Shown here in pieces: positions 16,815 through 25,779 of a stretch of DNA of 64,000 nucleotides. Positions within the stretch are counted from its first letter, which is position 1, and every line of letters begins with the position of its first letter. Below the pieces are notes generated by a model that was not told the DNA's origin, did no database searches, and worked only from the letters and a program-made list of their open reading frames with translations. Source of the stretch: Actinomycetes bacterium (lineage in GTDB: Bacteria; Actinomycetota; Actinomycetes; Actinomycetales; Cellulomonadaceae); contig JAEWOA010000242.1 of the NCBI GenBank assembly GCA_023461115.1, positions 1 through 64,000 of the forward strand, in the 5' to 3' direction. The position numbers and the translations under genes were made by a program.

Positions 16815-17767
16815 GAGTGGACACCGCCGCGCTGTACACGTTCGCCTGGCGCCACGCGTGGCGCGTGCCCGGGCCGATCATCCGTGGCCTGGGCAATGTG
16901 GCCGCGGACGCCGTCTGGGCGCTGCACGGCGGGGGAGTGCGGCAACTCGAGAAGAACTTGGCGCGCGCGGCGCCCGAGCTCGACGAGCGCGGCGTGCGCC
17001 GCCTGTCCCGGGCCGCGATGCGCTCCTACCTGCGGTACTTCGGCGAGGCGTTCACGATCGCGGCCCGGTCGTGGGAGCAGATCGACGCGAGCGTGTCCGC
17101 CTCGGGAGTCGAGCACCTGACCCGGCACACCGACCAGGGCGGCTCGGTCGTCATGGGGCTCGGCCACGTCGGCAACTGGGACCTCGCCGGTGCCTGGGCC
17201 ACGCGTGCCGTCGCCCCCGTCACCACGGTGGCCGAGCGGCTCAAGCCCGAGGAGCTGTTCCAGGAGTTCCTGAAGTTCCGCGAGGGGATCGGGCTGCGGA
17301 TCCTCGCGCTCGGCGACGGCGACGTGTTCCGCCAGCTCGTCCGGGTCGCGCGCGGCGGGCCTGCCATCCTGCCGTTGCTCTCGGACCGCGACCTCAGCTC
17401 GAGCGGAGTAGAGGTCGAGCTGTTCGGGCAGCGCGCCCGGGTGGCGGCCGGCCCGGCCGCCGTGGCGATCAGCGCCGGCGCCCCGCTCGTCACCACCGTG
17501 ATCACGTACGAGCGGCTCAGCGGGGCGCGGCGCAAGGCCGCGGGCACACCCTGGGGCATCCACATCGACTTCATCCCGGTCGACGTCGACCTCACCGACG
17601 TGCCGCGCGCCCAGCGCGTGCAGGTGCTCACGCAAGCCTGGGTGGACAAGCTGGCCGAGGGCATCCACGCGAGCCCGCAGGACTGGCACATGCTGCAGAA
17701 GGTGTTCATCGAGGACCTCGACCCGGCGCGGTACGCCGAGACGCTCGCGAAGGCGGCGCACACGTGA
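16811..17767 (+). CDS. patA: Phosphatidylinositol mannoside acyltransferase (LpxL/HtrB-like)
   Basis: A 318-residue membrane-associated acyltransferase. The catalytic HxxxxD is HVGNWD near residue 118, with the later segments FREGIGLRIL and LPLLSDRDL. In mycobacteria PatA puts palmitate on the mannose of PIM1/PIM2. The GTG start overlaps pgsA (GTGA) and the stop overlaps pimA (GTGA), so the three enzymes are co-translated. Confidence 0.9.
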   Translation: MRVDTAALYTFAWRHAWRVPGPIIRGLGNVAADAVWALHGGGVRQLEKNLARAAPELDERGVRRLSRAAMRSYLRYFGEAFTIAARSWEQIDASVSASGVEHLTRHTDQGGSVVMGLGHVGNWDLAGAWATRAVAPVTTVAERLKPEELFQEFLKFREGIGLRILALGDGDVFRQLVRVARGGPAILPLLSDRDLSSSGVEVELFGQRARVAAGPAAVAISAGAPLVTTVITYERLSGARRKAAGTPWGIHIDFIPVDVDLTDVPRAQRVQVLTQAWVDKLAEGIHASPQDWHMLQKVFIEDLDPARYAETLAKAAHT

Positions 17768-18987
17768 GCGCGGCCGCGGCCCGGCCGCTGCGCGTCGGGA
17801 TCGTCTGCCCGTACTCGTTCGACGTGCCCGGCGGCGTGCAGTTCCATGTCCGGGACCTGGCCGAGGCGCTCCAGCAGCGCGGGCACACCGTCGAGGTGCT
17901 CGCGCCCGCGGACGACGACACGCCCGTGCCGCCGTACCTGACGGCCGCGGGCCGCGCCGTGCCCGTGCGCTACAACGGCTCGGTCGCCCGCCTCACGTTC
18001 GGGCCGGTCACGGCCGCACGCACGCGCAAGTGGCTGGCACAGGGGCAGTTCGACGTGCTGCACCTGCACGAGCCGGTGACGCCGAGCCTGTCGATGCTCG
18101 CGCTGTGGATCGCGGACGGGCCCGTCGTCGCGACCTTCCACACGTCCACCGAACGCTCGCGCTCGATGCAGGTCGCGTTCCCGCTGGTCCGCCAGTCGCT
18201 CGAGAAGATCTCGGCGCGCATCGCGGTGTCCGAGGACGCGCGGCGCACGCTCGTCGAGCACCTCGGCGGCGACGCCGTCGTCATCCCCAACGGCGTCTAC
18301 GTCGACGCGTTCGAGGCCGCGCAGCCGGACGCGCGCTGGACCGGCACGCCCGACGCCCCGACGATGGCGTTCCTGGGCCGCCTCGACGAGCAGCGCAAGG
18401 GCCTGCAGGTGCTGCTCGGCGCCGTGGGCCGCGTGCTCGACGAGGTTCCCGGCGCCCGCTTCCTCGTCGCGGGACGCGGCGAGACCGGCGAGGACCAGGC
18501 GCGCGAGGTGCTCGGGGACCGCGCGGGCGCCGTCGAGTTCCTGGGCGGGGTGTCCGACGAGGACAAGGCCCGCCTCCTCTCGTCGGTCGACGTCTACGTG
18601 GCGCCCCAGACGGGCGGTGAGAGCTTCGGCATCGTGCTCGTCGAGGCCATGAGCGCGGGCGCGGCGGTGGTCGCGAGCGACCTCGGCGCGTTCTCCCGCG
18701 TGCTCGACGACGGCGCCGCGGGCGTGCTGTTCCGCACCGGCGACTCCGACGACCTCGCGCGCACGCTGGTCCGCGTGCTGCACGACCCAGCGGAGCGTGA
18801 CCGCGTGCGCGCCCGCGCGTCGGCCGTTGTCCGCCGCTACGACTGGTCCGCGGTCACCGACCAGGTGCTCGCGGTCTACGAGATGGCGGTCGCCGGGCGC
18901 GACGCGCCGGTGGGCGAGGACCCGTCCTCGTTGCGTGGCGCACGGCTGCTCGAGCTGCGCCGCACGCGCGGGGGTGAGGGCCGATGA
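17764..18987 (+). CDS. pimA: Phosphatidylinositol alpha-mannosyltransferase PimA
   Basis: A 407-residue GT-B glycosyltransferase (GT4) that transfers mannose from GDP-mannose to phosphatidylinositol at the inner leaflet. The acceptor-side glycine loop PGGVQFHVRDLAE and the donor-site ExFGIVLxE motif (GESFGIVLVEAM) are present. The C-terminal ~30 residues are longer than in mycobacterial PimA. GTG start overlapping patA by four bases. Confidence 0.92.
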   Translation: MSAAAARPLRVGIVCPYSFDVPGGVQFHVRDLAEALQQRGHTVEVLAPADDDTPVPPYLTAAGRAVPVRYNGSVARLTFGPVTAARTRKWLAQGQFDVLHLHEPVTPSLSMLALWIADGPVVATFHTSTERSRSMQVAFPLVRQSLEKISARIAVSEDARRTLVEHLGGDAVVIPNGVYVDAFEAAQPDARWTGTPDAPTMAFLGRLDEQRKGLQVLLGAVGRVLDEVPGARFLVAGRGETGEDQAREVLGDRAGAVEFLGGVSDEDKARLLSSVDVYVAPQTGGESFGIVLVEAMSAGAAVVASDLGAFSRVLDDGAAGVLFRTGDSDDLARTLVRVLHDPAERDRVRARASAVVRRYDWSAVTDQVLAVYEMAVAGRDAPVGEDPSSLRGARLLELRRTRGGEGR

Positions 18988-19643
18988 GGTGGTCCGAGAC
19001 CGCGGTCGTCGTCCTGGTCGTCGTCGCGCTGCTCGTCTGGCTCGTCTGGGTCTCGGCCTCGCGGCTCGACCGGCTGCACCGGAAGGTCGGCGCGTCCCGC
19101 TCGGTCGTCGAGACCCAGCTGGTGCGGCGTGCCACGGCCGCCGCCGAGCTGGCGACCTCGGGCTTGCTCGACCCGGTGAGCTCGGTGCTCGTCGGGGAGG
19201 CCGCATGGGCGGCGCTGTCCACGGAGGGCGGCGCCACGGCCCCGGACGCCCCCGCCGACCTGCGAGCGCTCCTGAGCTCCGATCCCCGGCCCGCGGCGGA
19301 CCGCGCGTTCCCCGCCGCGGACGGCGCCTCGCCCGAGGACGTCGGGCGCGTCGAGAGCGAGCTGTCGGCGACGCTCCGCGAGGTGCTCGCGGACGAGGAC
19401 GAGGTGCGAGCGCTGCGCGACGACCCCGCGGGCGGCGAGCTGCTCGAGGCGCTGAGCTCGTCGTGGTACCGCGTCGAGCTGTCCCGGCGCTTCCACAACG
19501 AGGCCGTGCTGCAGACGCAGCGCGTGCGGCGCGGGCCCTTCGTCAGGATGCTGCGGCTCGCCGGACACGCTCCCGAGCCGCGCACGCTCGAGCTCGACGA
19601 CGCCTGGCCGACGACGCTCGGCCGCCCGGGCGTCCGAGCCTGA
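18984..19643 (+). CDS. Membrane-anchored hypothetical protein of the PIM operon
   Basis: A 219-residue protein with one N-terminal membrane segment ([17 protein letters not shown]) followed by a soluble helical domain. The sequence [20 protein letters not shown] just after the membrane is reminiscent of LemA-type proteins, but I would not assign the family. The ATG overlaps pimA by four bases, so it is co-expressed with the PIM enzymes. Confidence 0.72.
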   Translation: MRWSETAVVVLVVVALLVWLVWVSASRLDRLHRKVGASRSVVETQLVRRATAAAELATSGLLDPVSSVLVGEAAWAALSTEGGATAPDAPADLRALLSSDPRPAADRAFPAADGASPEDVGRVESELSATLREVLADEDEVRALRDDPAGGELLEALSSSWYRVELSRRFHNEAVLQTQRVRRGPFVRMLRLAGHAPEPRTLELDDAWPTTLGRPGVRA

Positions 19644-19746
19644 GACACGGGGGATTACGGCGCCCGTCGTCGGTCTACGATGGCCCGAACCGGGCCGCCG
19701 TCAGCGCAGGCCCAAGTCCATTCGCAACGATTCTGTGAGGCTCGAC

Positions 19747-20670
19747 GTGACCAGCGAGAACAGCCAGCCCACCACCTCCGACGCAGCCGGCGTCGTCGGG
19801 ACGGCCCGCGTCAAGCGCGGCATGGCCGAGATGCTCAAGGGCGGCGTCATCATGGATGTCGTCACCGCCGAGCAGGCCAAGATCGCCGAGGACGCCGGAG
19901 CCGTCGCGGTCATGGCGCTCGAGCGGGTCCCCGCCGACATCCGCGCCCAGGGCGGCGTCGCCCGCATGAGCGACCCGGACCTGATCGACGGCATCATCGA
20001 GGCCGTCTCGATCCCCGTGATGGCCAAGGCCCGCATTGGCCACTTCGTCGAGGCGCAGGTGCTGCAGTCGCTCGGCGTCGACTACATCGACGAGTCCGAG
20101 GTGCTGACGCCCGCCGACTACGCGCACCACATCGACAAGTGGGCGTTCACCGTCCCCTTCGTCTGCGGCGCGACCAACCTGGGCGAGGCGCTGCGCCGCA
20201 TCACCGAGGGCGCGGCGATGATCCGCTCGAAGGGCGAGGCCGGCACGGGCGACGTCTCGAACGCGACGACGCACATGCGCACGCTCCGCGACGAGATCCG
20301 CCGCCTGACGTCGCTCCCCGAGGACGAGCTGTTCCTGGCCGCCAAGGAGCTCCAGGCGCCGTACGAGCTGGTCAAGGAGGTCGCGGCCGCTGGCAAGCTC
20401 CCCGTCGTGCTCTTCACGGCCGGTGGCATCGCGACCCCCGCGGACGCGGCCATGATGATGCAGCTCGGCGCCGAGGGCGTGTTCGTCGGCTCGGGCATCT
20501 TCAAGTCGGGCAACCCCGCCGAGCGCGCCGCGGCGATCGTCAAGGCGACGACGTTCTACGACGACGCCGACGTGATCGCGAAGGTCTCGCGCGGCCTGGG
20601 CGAGGCGATGGTCGGCATCAACGTCGACGACGTGCCGGTGCCGCACCGCCTGGCCGACCGGGGCTGGTGA
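19747..20670 (+). CDS. pdxS: Pyridoxal 5'-phosphate synthase subunit PdxS
   Basis: A TIM-barrel enzyme that builds pyridoxal phosphate from ribose 5-phosphate, glyceraldehyde 3-phosphate and ammonia. Highly conserved: the N-terminal [18 protein letters not shown], the lysine in [15 protein letters not shown], the second lysine region HHIDKWAF, and [12 protein letters not shown]. The GTG at 19747 has GAGG 6 bases upstream; an in-frame GTG at 19735 is the alternative. The glutaminase partner pdxT is not next to it; the next gene is a Nudix hydrolase overlapping by four bases. A -10-like TACGAT lies at 19676. Confidence 0.95.
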   Translation: MTSENSQPTTSDAAGVVGTARVKRGMAEMLKGGVIMDVVTAEQAKIAEDAGAVAVMALERVPADIRAQGGVARMSDPDLIDGIIEAVSIPVMAKARIGHFVEAQVLQSLGVDYIDESEVLTPADYAHHIDKWAFTVPFVCGATNLGEALRRITEGAAMIRSKGEAGTGDVSNATTHMRTLRDEIRRLTSLPEDELFLAAKELQAPYELVKEVAAAGKLPVVLFTAGGIATPADAAMMMQLGAEGVFVGSGIFKSGNPAERAAAIVKATTFYDDADVIAKVSRGLGEAMVGINVDDVPVPHRLADRGW

Positions 20671-21329
20671 CCACAGAGCAGCAGACGGGGGCCGCGGGCG
20701 ACGAGCCGGCGGCCCCTGTCGTCGTCCCCTCTGCAGTTGTCCCCTCGGCGGCGGCGCGTGCCCCGCGCGCGTCACAGGACGGCGGCGGGCCCGTGCATGG
20801 GCTCGGGCCCGAGTGGGAGCGCGGCGCCGACGGCCTGCGGTTCCGGCGCGCGGCGCGCGTGATCCTGCTCGACGAGGCCGACCGCGTGCTGCTGATCCGC
20901 GGGCACGACGCCGACCAGCCGGAACGCTCGTGGTGGTTCACGATCGGCGGCGGGATCGACGCGGGGGAGTCGCCGCTGCAGGCCGCGATCCGCGAGGTCC
21001 GCGAGGAGGCCGGGATCGCGCTCGTGGCGGACGAGGTGGTCGGCCCGGTGTTCACGCGCTCCGCGATCTTCGACTTCTACTACGAGCGCTGCCGCCAGGA
21101 CGAGGAGATCTTCCTGGCGCGCGTTCCGTCGTCGTCGTTCACGTCCGAGGATCGAGCCGGCTGGACCGACCTGGAGCGCGACGTCATCGACGAGCTGCGG
21201 TGGTGGGCGTTGCCCGACCTGGCGACCGTGGGCATCGAGGTGTTCCCCGAGGGCCTGGTGAATCTCGTGGCCAGCGTGGCGGCCGGCTGGGACGGCGAGA
21301 CCCGCCACCTGGGCCTCGCGCTCGAGTAG
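20667..21329 (+). CDS. Nudix hydrolase
   Basis: A 220-residue pyrophosphohydrolase. The Nudix box GIDAGES-x7-REVREEAGI is complete near residues 100-122. The first ~50 residues are low-complexity Ala/Pro/Val. The substrate is unknown; a Nudix gene is also linked to pimA/thrS in mycobacteria. It overlaps pdxS by GTGA and ends four bases from the convergent alpha/beta hydrolase. Confidence 0.88.
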   Translation: MTTEQQTGAAGDEPAAPVVVPSAVVPSAAARAPRASQDGGGPVHGLGPEWERGADGLRFRRAARVILLDEADRVLLIRGHDADQPERSWWFTIGGGIDAGESPLQAAIREVREEAGIALVADEVVGPVFTRSAIFDFYYERCRQDEEIFLARVPSSSFTSEDRAGWTDLERDVIDELRWWALPDLATVGIEVFPEGLVNLVASVAAGWDGETRHLGLALE

Positions 21330-21333
21330 CCGG

Positions 21334-22068
21334 TCAGGCGCCCGGAACGGCCAGCGCCTTCGGGGCAGGCAGCGGGAACGAGTGCAGCGCGTCCAGCAGG
21401 ATCCGGTTGAACGCGAGCGGCGCGTGCGAGTTCACGTCGTGGCCCGCGCCCGGCACCACCGTGAGCCGCGCCGACGGGAGCGCGCGCAGGTACCGGCGCT
21501 CGTCGAGCCGCAACGGGTCCCGGCTCCCGTTCACCAGCCACACCGGCACCGCGAGGCGGCGCAGGTCGGTCAGGGCGCTGTACCCGGCGAGCGCGTGCAG
21601 CATGTCGGTGACCACGTGCCAGGTGTCCCCGCCGAGGCGCAGTGCCCGGTTGGCCCACGCCGAGATGCGCCCGTAGATGCCGAGCGGCTTGCCGCGGGTC
21701 TGCGTCGAGCAGCCCGAGAGCATCACGCCCGCGAGCTTGTCCTGGTGCTCGCTCGCGTACGCCAGGCTCACGTAGCCGCCGAGCGAGAGCCCGACGAGCA
21801 GCGGGGGAGCGTCGCATGCGTCGACCGCGTCGTCGATCGCCGACAGGGCGCCCGCGAGCGTGAACCGCTCGTCGGAGCGGCTGCCGTGGCCCGGCAGGTC
21901 CAACGCGAACGTGGGGTGCCCGCAGGACGTCGCGGCCGCGACCTGCTCGGTCCAGATCGCCGACGACGTGCGGGTGCCGTGCACGAAGACGATGGGGCGG
22001 CGCGGAGAGTCTTGGCTCGTCGGGCCCGTGAGGAACGGGGCTGCGACGAGTGGCTGCGACGAGGTGAT
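21334..22068 (-). CDS. Alpha/beta hydrolase, apparent ATC start codon
   Basis: A serine hydrolase with nucleophile elbow GLSLGG, acid NGSRDP, histidine GAGHDVN and oxyanion segment VHGT. The first ordinary start (GTG 21984) would begin inside VFVHGT and delete the first core beta strand. Reading further upstream gives 28 sensible codons back to an ATC at 22068-22066, which has AGGAG six bases before it and a TATCCT -10 box 30 bases before it. No ATG, GTG or TTG occurs in frame there. With this start the protein has 244 residues, normal for the family. The physiological substrate is unknown. Confidence 0.78.
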   Translation of the reverse strand: MTSSQPLVAAPFLTGPTSQDSPRRPIVFVHGTRTSSAIWTEQVAAATSCGHPTFALDLPGHGSRSDERFTLAGALSAIDDAVDACDAPPLLVGLSLGGYVSLAYASEHQDKLAGVMLSGCSTQTRGKPLGIYGRISAWANRALRLGGDTWHVVTDMLHALAGYSALTDLRRLAVPVWLVNGSRDPLRLDERRYLRALPSARLTVVPGAGHDVNSHAPLAFNRILLDALHSFPLPAPKALAVPGA

Positions 22069-22097
22069 GGCGGGCTCCTGGGACGTGACCTCCGGCG

Positions 22098-22103
22098 AGG
22101 ATA
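22098..22103 (-). promoter_or_regulatory. -10 box of the alpha/beta hydrolase
   Basis: TATCCT on the minus strand, predicting a ~22-base leader that contains only the AGGAG site before the ATC codon. Confidence 0.45.
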
Positions 22104-22230
22104 CGCGCGCCGCCTGGGCGCGCTGGCGGGCCCCCGGAGGTAGTTCTGGGGAGAAACCGTGCGGGTCGGGCTAAGCCGGGGCGGTCCGGGTGCCGATGTG
22201 CCTCCTGGTGGACCAGCGGAGGAGGTCGCA

Positions 22231-23904
22231 GTGAAGCAGCTCGGGGAGATTCTGCTCGAGGAAGGTCTCGTCACCGAGGCGCAGCTCCTGGCCGCGCTCG
22301 ACGAGCAGCTGGCGGCGGGCTCGTCGTTGGGGCGCACGCTCGTCGAGCTCGGCATGTTGACCGAGGGGCAGCTGGTGCAGGCGCTCGCCGCGCAGGTGGG
22401 CATGCCGTTCATCGACCTCGACGAGTACCCGATCGACCGCCTCGCCGTCGGGCTGGTGCCCGGGGCGCTCTGCCGGCGCTATACCGTGCTGCCCGTCGCG
22501 ATCCAGAACGGCGCCTTGGTCCTCGCGACGGCGGACCCGGGCAACGTGATGGCCGTCGACGACGTGCGGAACGTCTGCGGGATGGCGGTCGTGCCGGTCG
22601 TCGCGACGTACGACAACGTGATCCGCGCGATCGACCGCTTCGTGCGCGCCGACGGCGAGATGGAGAACCTCACCTCTGCGTTCGAGGAGAGCCAGCCCGA
22701 GCCAGAGCCCGACCTGTCCAAGCTGGCCGAGATCGGCGACGACGACGCGCCCATCGTCAAGTTCGTCAACCTCGTCGTGACTCAGGCGATCACCGACCGG
22801 GCGTCCGACATCCACATCGAGCCCGGCGAGCACGACCTGTTGGTCCGGTACCGCATCGACGGTGTGCTCAAGGAGATCCAGCGCTCGCCCAAGAACATCA
22901 TCGGCGGCGTCACCAGCCGCGTGAAGATCATGAGCGACATCGACATCGCGGAGAAGCGCAAGCCGCAGGACGGCCGCATGTCGGTGATGCACAACGGCCG
23001 CAAGATCGACCTCCGCGTGGCGACCCTGCCGACGGTATGGGGCGAGAAGATCGTCATGCGTATCCTCGACAACTCGACTGCGCGGCTCGACCTCCGTGAC
23101 CTGAGCTTCCTCGAGCACAACTACCAGGCGTACAAGGAGTCGTACACCAAGCCGTACGGCATGATCCTGGTGACCGGGCCGACCGGGTCGGGCAAGTCGA
23201 CGACGCTGTACGCGACCCTCAACGCGGTGTCGAAGCCGGAGATCAACGTCATCACGGTCGAGGACCCGGTCGAGTACCGCCTCAACGGGATCAATCAGGT
23301 GCAGGTCAACCCGAAGGCCGGCCTGACGTTCGCCGCCGCGCTGCGCTCGATCCTGCGGTCCGACCCCGACGTCGTGCTGCTCGGAGAGATCCGCGACCAC
23401 GAGACCGCGCAGATCGCGATCGAGGCAGCCCTCACAGGCCACCTCGTGCTCTCGACGCTCCACACCAATGACGCCCCCTCGGCTGTCACGCGACTGACCG
23501 AGATGGGAATCGAGCCGTTCCTCGTCGGATCGGCATTGGACTGCGTGGTCGCGCAGCGCCTCGCGCGCCGTCTGTGCGACAAGTGCAAGGTGCCCTACCA
23601 GCCCACCGAGGGCGAGATGCTCGCGGCTCGGTTCCCGTGGGTGCCGGGCGAGCCGGTGCCGGAGCTGTTCAAGCCTGGCGGCTGCACCGCGTGCTCGCGG
23701 ACCGGCTACCGCGGGCGCCTGGCGCTCCATGAGGTCATGCGGGTCACCGAGGACATCGAACGCATGGCGGTCGCGCATTCGTCGTCTGCGGACATCGGCG
23801 CGAAGGCCGTCAAGCAGGGCATGACGACGCTGCGAGACGACGGTTGGTACAAGGTCGCCATGGGTCAGACCTCGATCGAGGAGATCCTGCGGGTCGTCGC
23901 CTGA
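22231..23904 (+). CDS. pilB: Type IV pilus assembly ATPase PilB
   Basis: A 557-residue hexameric ATPase that powers pilus extension. An N-terminal MshEN domain of two ~24-residue repeats (residues 3-26 and 32-55) is followed by an N2-like region and the ATPase with Walker A GPTGSGKST, Walker B DVVLLGEIRD, histidine box LSTLHTNDAPS, and a Cys4 zinc motif (CDKC...CTAC) near 450-490. The MshEN repeats lack the usual leading arginine (Q3 and S32), so cyclic-di-GMP binding is uncertain. The GTG at 22231 follows GGAGGAGG. First gene of the pilus locus. Confidence 0.95.
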   Translation: MKQLGEILLEEGLVTEAQLLAALDEQLAAGSSLGRTLVELGMLTEGQLVQALAAQVGMPFIDLDEYPIDRLAVGLVPGALCRRYTVLPVAIQNGALVLATADPGNVMAVDDVRNVCGMAVVPVVATYDNVIRAIDRFVRADGEMENLTSAFEESQPEPEPDLSKLAEIGDDDAPIVKFVNLVVTQAITDRASDIHIEPGEHDLLVRYRIDGVLKEIQRSPKNIIGGVTSRVKIMSDIDIAEKRKPQDGRMSVMHNGRKIDLRVATLPTVWGEKIVMRILDNSTARLDLRDLSFLEHNYQAYKESYTKPYGMILVTGPTGSGKSTTLYATLNAVSKPEINVITVEDPVEYRLNGINQVQVNPKAGLTFAAALRSILRSDPDVVLLGEIRDHETAQIAIEAALTGHLVLSTLHTNDAPSAVTRLTEMGIEPFLVGSALDCVVAQRLARRLCDKCKVPYQPTEGEMLAARFPWVPGEPVPELFKPGGCTACSRTGYRGRLALHEVMRVTEDIERMAVAHSSSADIGAKAVKQGMTTLRDDGWYKVAMGQTSIEEILRVVA

Positions 23905-24030
23905 CATGTGTGTCTTCCGGTGCCAGACGCCCTCAAGTCCGGCACGGGCGTGGCCGATGAACCGCTCAGGGCAACGTGGCGTCGTGCGAGCTCTGCGTGC
24001 TGGCGGTGCCGTGACAGGGAGGGGATTGCT

Positions 24031-25779
24031 GTGAGCGAGTCGTACCAAGGGGAGCCCGCGCGGCCCCTGCCGCCCTACCGTCCTGCGGGTCCACAGGCGG
24101 GGCCAGCACCTTTGGCCGGCGGCCAGCCCGTGTTCTCGCCCATCCCCTCCCAGAGCACCGTGGCGATGCCCCCGCCCGCGGCCGAGCCCGCCTACGTTGC
24201 TGGGCCCGCCGCCACCGGCGCGGCCTCTCGGCCCTCTGTGCCGCAAGCCCCCGGCCAGTTCACCCCCGGCGGCGGCGCGCCCGTTTCCGTCGCCGCGGCG
24301 CGCGAGCAGTTCAGCAGGCCCGCAGCCCCGGCGACACCGCGGGCCGCCGCCTACCAACCGGCCAGTGGCGGGCAGCCGACGTTCACGCCCGACGGACCCG
24401 CGTTCACACCTGGCCAAGTGTTCTCGCCCTCCGGCCCGGTCACCCCGGCCACGGCGCCCCAGACGTTCCTGCCCGCGGATCCCGCGCCCAACGCCGGAAG
24501 CACTGCTGCGCACCCGGCCCCGGCTGCGCCGGGAGCCCTGGGCGCGTCCGCTGCGTCGGCTCCCGCGACGCCCGCCCGGCCCGCGCAGACGCGCGACCGG
24601 TCAGCACGCGTCGGGATGGCCCAGGACGCGCAGGAGGGCGACGTCATCATCGACGACGTCCTCACGAAGATGGTCGAGGCCGGGGCCTCGGATGCCCACC
24701 TGACGACGGGCGCCCCGCCGATGATCCGCGTGTCGGGCTCGCTGCGGCCCCTCGAGGGCTTCCGGACGATGATGCCCGACCCGCTGCGCCGCACCCTGTA
24801 CGCGATCCTCACGCAGAAGCAGCGGGAGACGTTCGAGGCCAACCTCGAGCTCGACTTCTCCTACGCCGTCCGCGGGCTCGCGCGGTTCCGCGTGAACATC
24901 TACCAGCAGCGTGAGTCCGTCGGCGCCGCGTTCCGTGTGATCCCGTACGAGATCAAGGCGCTCGAGGACCTGGGCGTCCCGGCGATGGTCGGCAACTTCG
25001 CGGGCTTGCCGCGTGGCCTGGTGCTCGTCACCGGCCCCACGGGCTCCGGCAAGTCGACGACGCTCGCTGCCATCGTCGACCTCGCGAACCGCACGCGCGA
25101 GGACCACATCATGACGGTCGAGGATCCCATCGAGTTCCTCCACCGGCACAAGAAGTCGCTGATCAACCAGCGCGAGGTCGGCGCGGACACGCTGAGCTTC
25201 GCCAACGCGCTCAAGCATGTGCTGCGTCAGGACCCGGACATCATCCTGGTCGGCGAGATGCGTGACCTCGAGACCATCTCCGTGGCGCTCACCGCCGCCG
25301 AGACCGGCCACCTGGTGTTCGCGACGCTCCACACACAGGACGCGGCGCAGACGATCGACCGCGTCATCGACGTGTTCCCGGCCCATCAGCAGGACCAGGT
25401 GCGCACGCAGTTGGCAGGCGCCATCCAGGGTGTCGTCTGCCAGACACTGTGCAAGCGCGCGGACGCCCCCGGGCGGGCTGTGGCCACGGAGGTGCTCGTC
25501 GCGACCCCGGCCATCCGCAACCTGATCCGTGAGGGCAAGACCCACCAGATCTACTCCGCCATGCAGGCGGGCGCGAGGCAGGGGATGCACACCATGGATC
25601 AGCACCTGGCAGAGCTGGTGAAGAACGGCACGATCTCCTACGAGACGGGGCTGGACAAGTGCCACCACGCCGAGGACTTCAACCGGCTCACCGGCCGCTT
25701 CTCCGGCTCGCACGCCGGCGCTGCGGGAATGGGTGACGCGGTGACCATGGGCACCGCCGGCGCCGGACAGGCGTTCTGA
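24031..25779 (+). CDS. pilT: Type IV pilus retraction ATPase PilT with long proline-rich N-terminus
   Basis: A 582-residue protein. Residues ~200-550 form a standard PilT: Walker A GPTGSGKST, VEDPIEFLHRHKKS, Walker B IILVGEMRDLETIS, FATLHTQDAAQTIDR and the PilT-specific AIRNLIREGKTHQI. Residues 1-190 are disordered, rich in Pro/Ala/Gly, with repeated FTPG/FTPD/FSPS units, and are absent from ordinary PilT (about 350 residues). The GTG at 24031 follows AGGGAGGGGA. A Glu/Gly-rich tail ends one base into pilC. Confidence 0.93.
   Translation: MSESYQGEPARPLPPYRPAGPQAGPAPLAGGQPVFSPIPSQSTVAMPPPAAEPAYVAGPAATGAASRPSVPQAPGQFTPGGGAPVSVAAAREQFSRPAAPATPRAAAYQPASGGQPTFTPDGPAFTPGQVFSPSGPVTPATAPQTFLPADPAPNAGSTAAHPAPAAPGALGASAASAPATPARPAQTRDRSARVGMAQDAQEGDVIIDDVLTKMVEAGASDAHLTTGAPPMIRVSGSLRPLEGFRTMMPDPLRRTLYAILTQKQRETFEANLELDFSYAVRGLARFRVNIYQQRESVGAAFRVIPYEIKALEDLGVPAMVGNFAGLPRGLVLVTGPTGSGKSTTLAAIVDLANRTREDHIMTVEDPIEFLHRHKKSLINQREVGADTLSFANALKHVLRQDPDIILVGEMRDLETISVALTAAETGHLVFATLHTQDAAQTIDRVIDVFPAHQQDQVRTQLAGAIQGVVCQTLCKRADAPGRAVATEVLVATPAIRNLIREGKTHQIYSAMQAGARQGMHTMDQHLAELVKNGTISYETGLDKCHHAEDFNRLTGRFSGSHAGAAGMGDAVTMGTAGAGQAF

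Noticed and set aside
12962..17761. A 1599-codon open frame on the minus strand
   Set aside because: It lies opposite thrS, HIT, pgsA and patA and has the Arg/His/Asp/Val composition of an antisense frame in G+C-rich coding DNA; no domain is recognisable.
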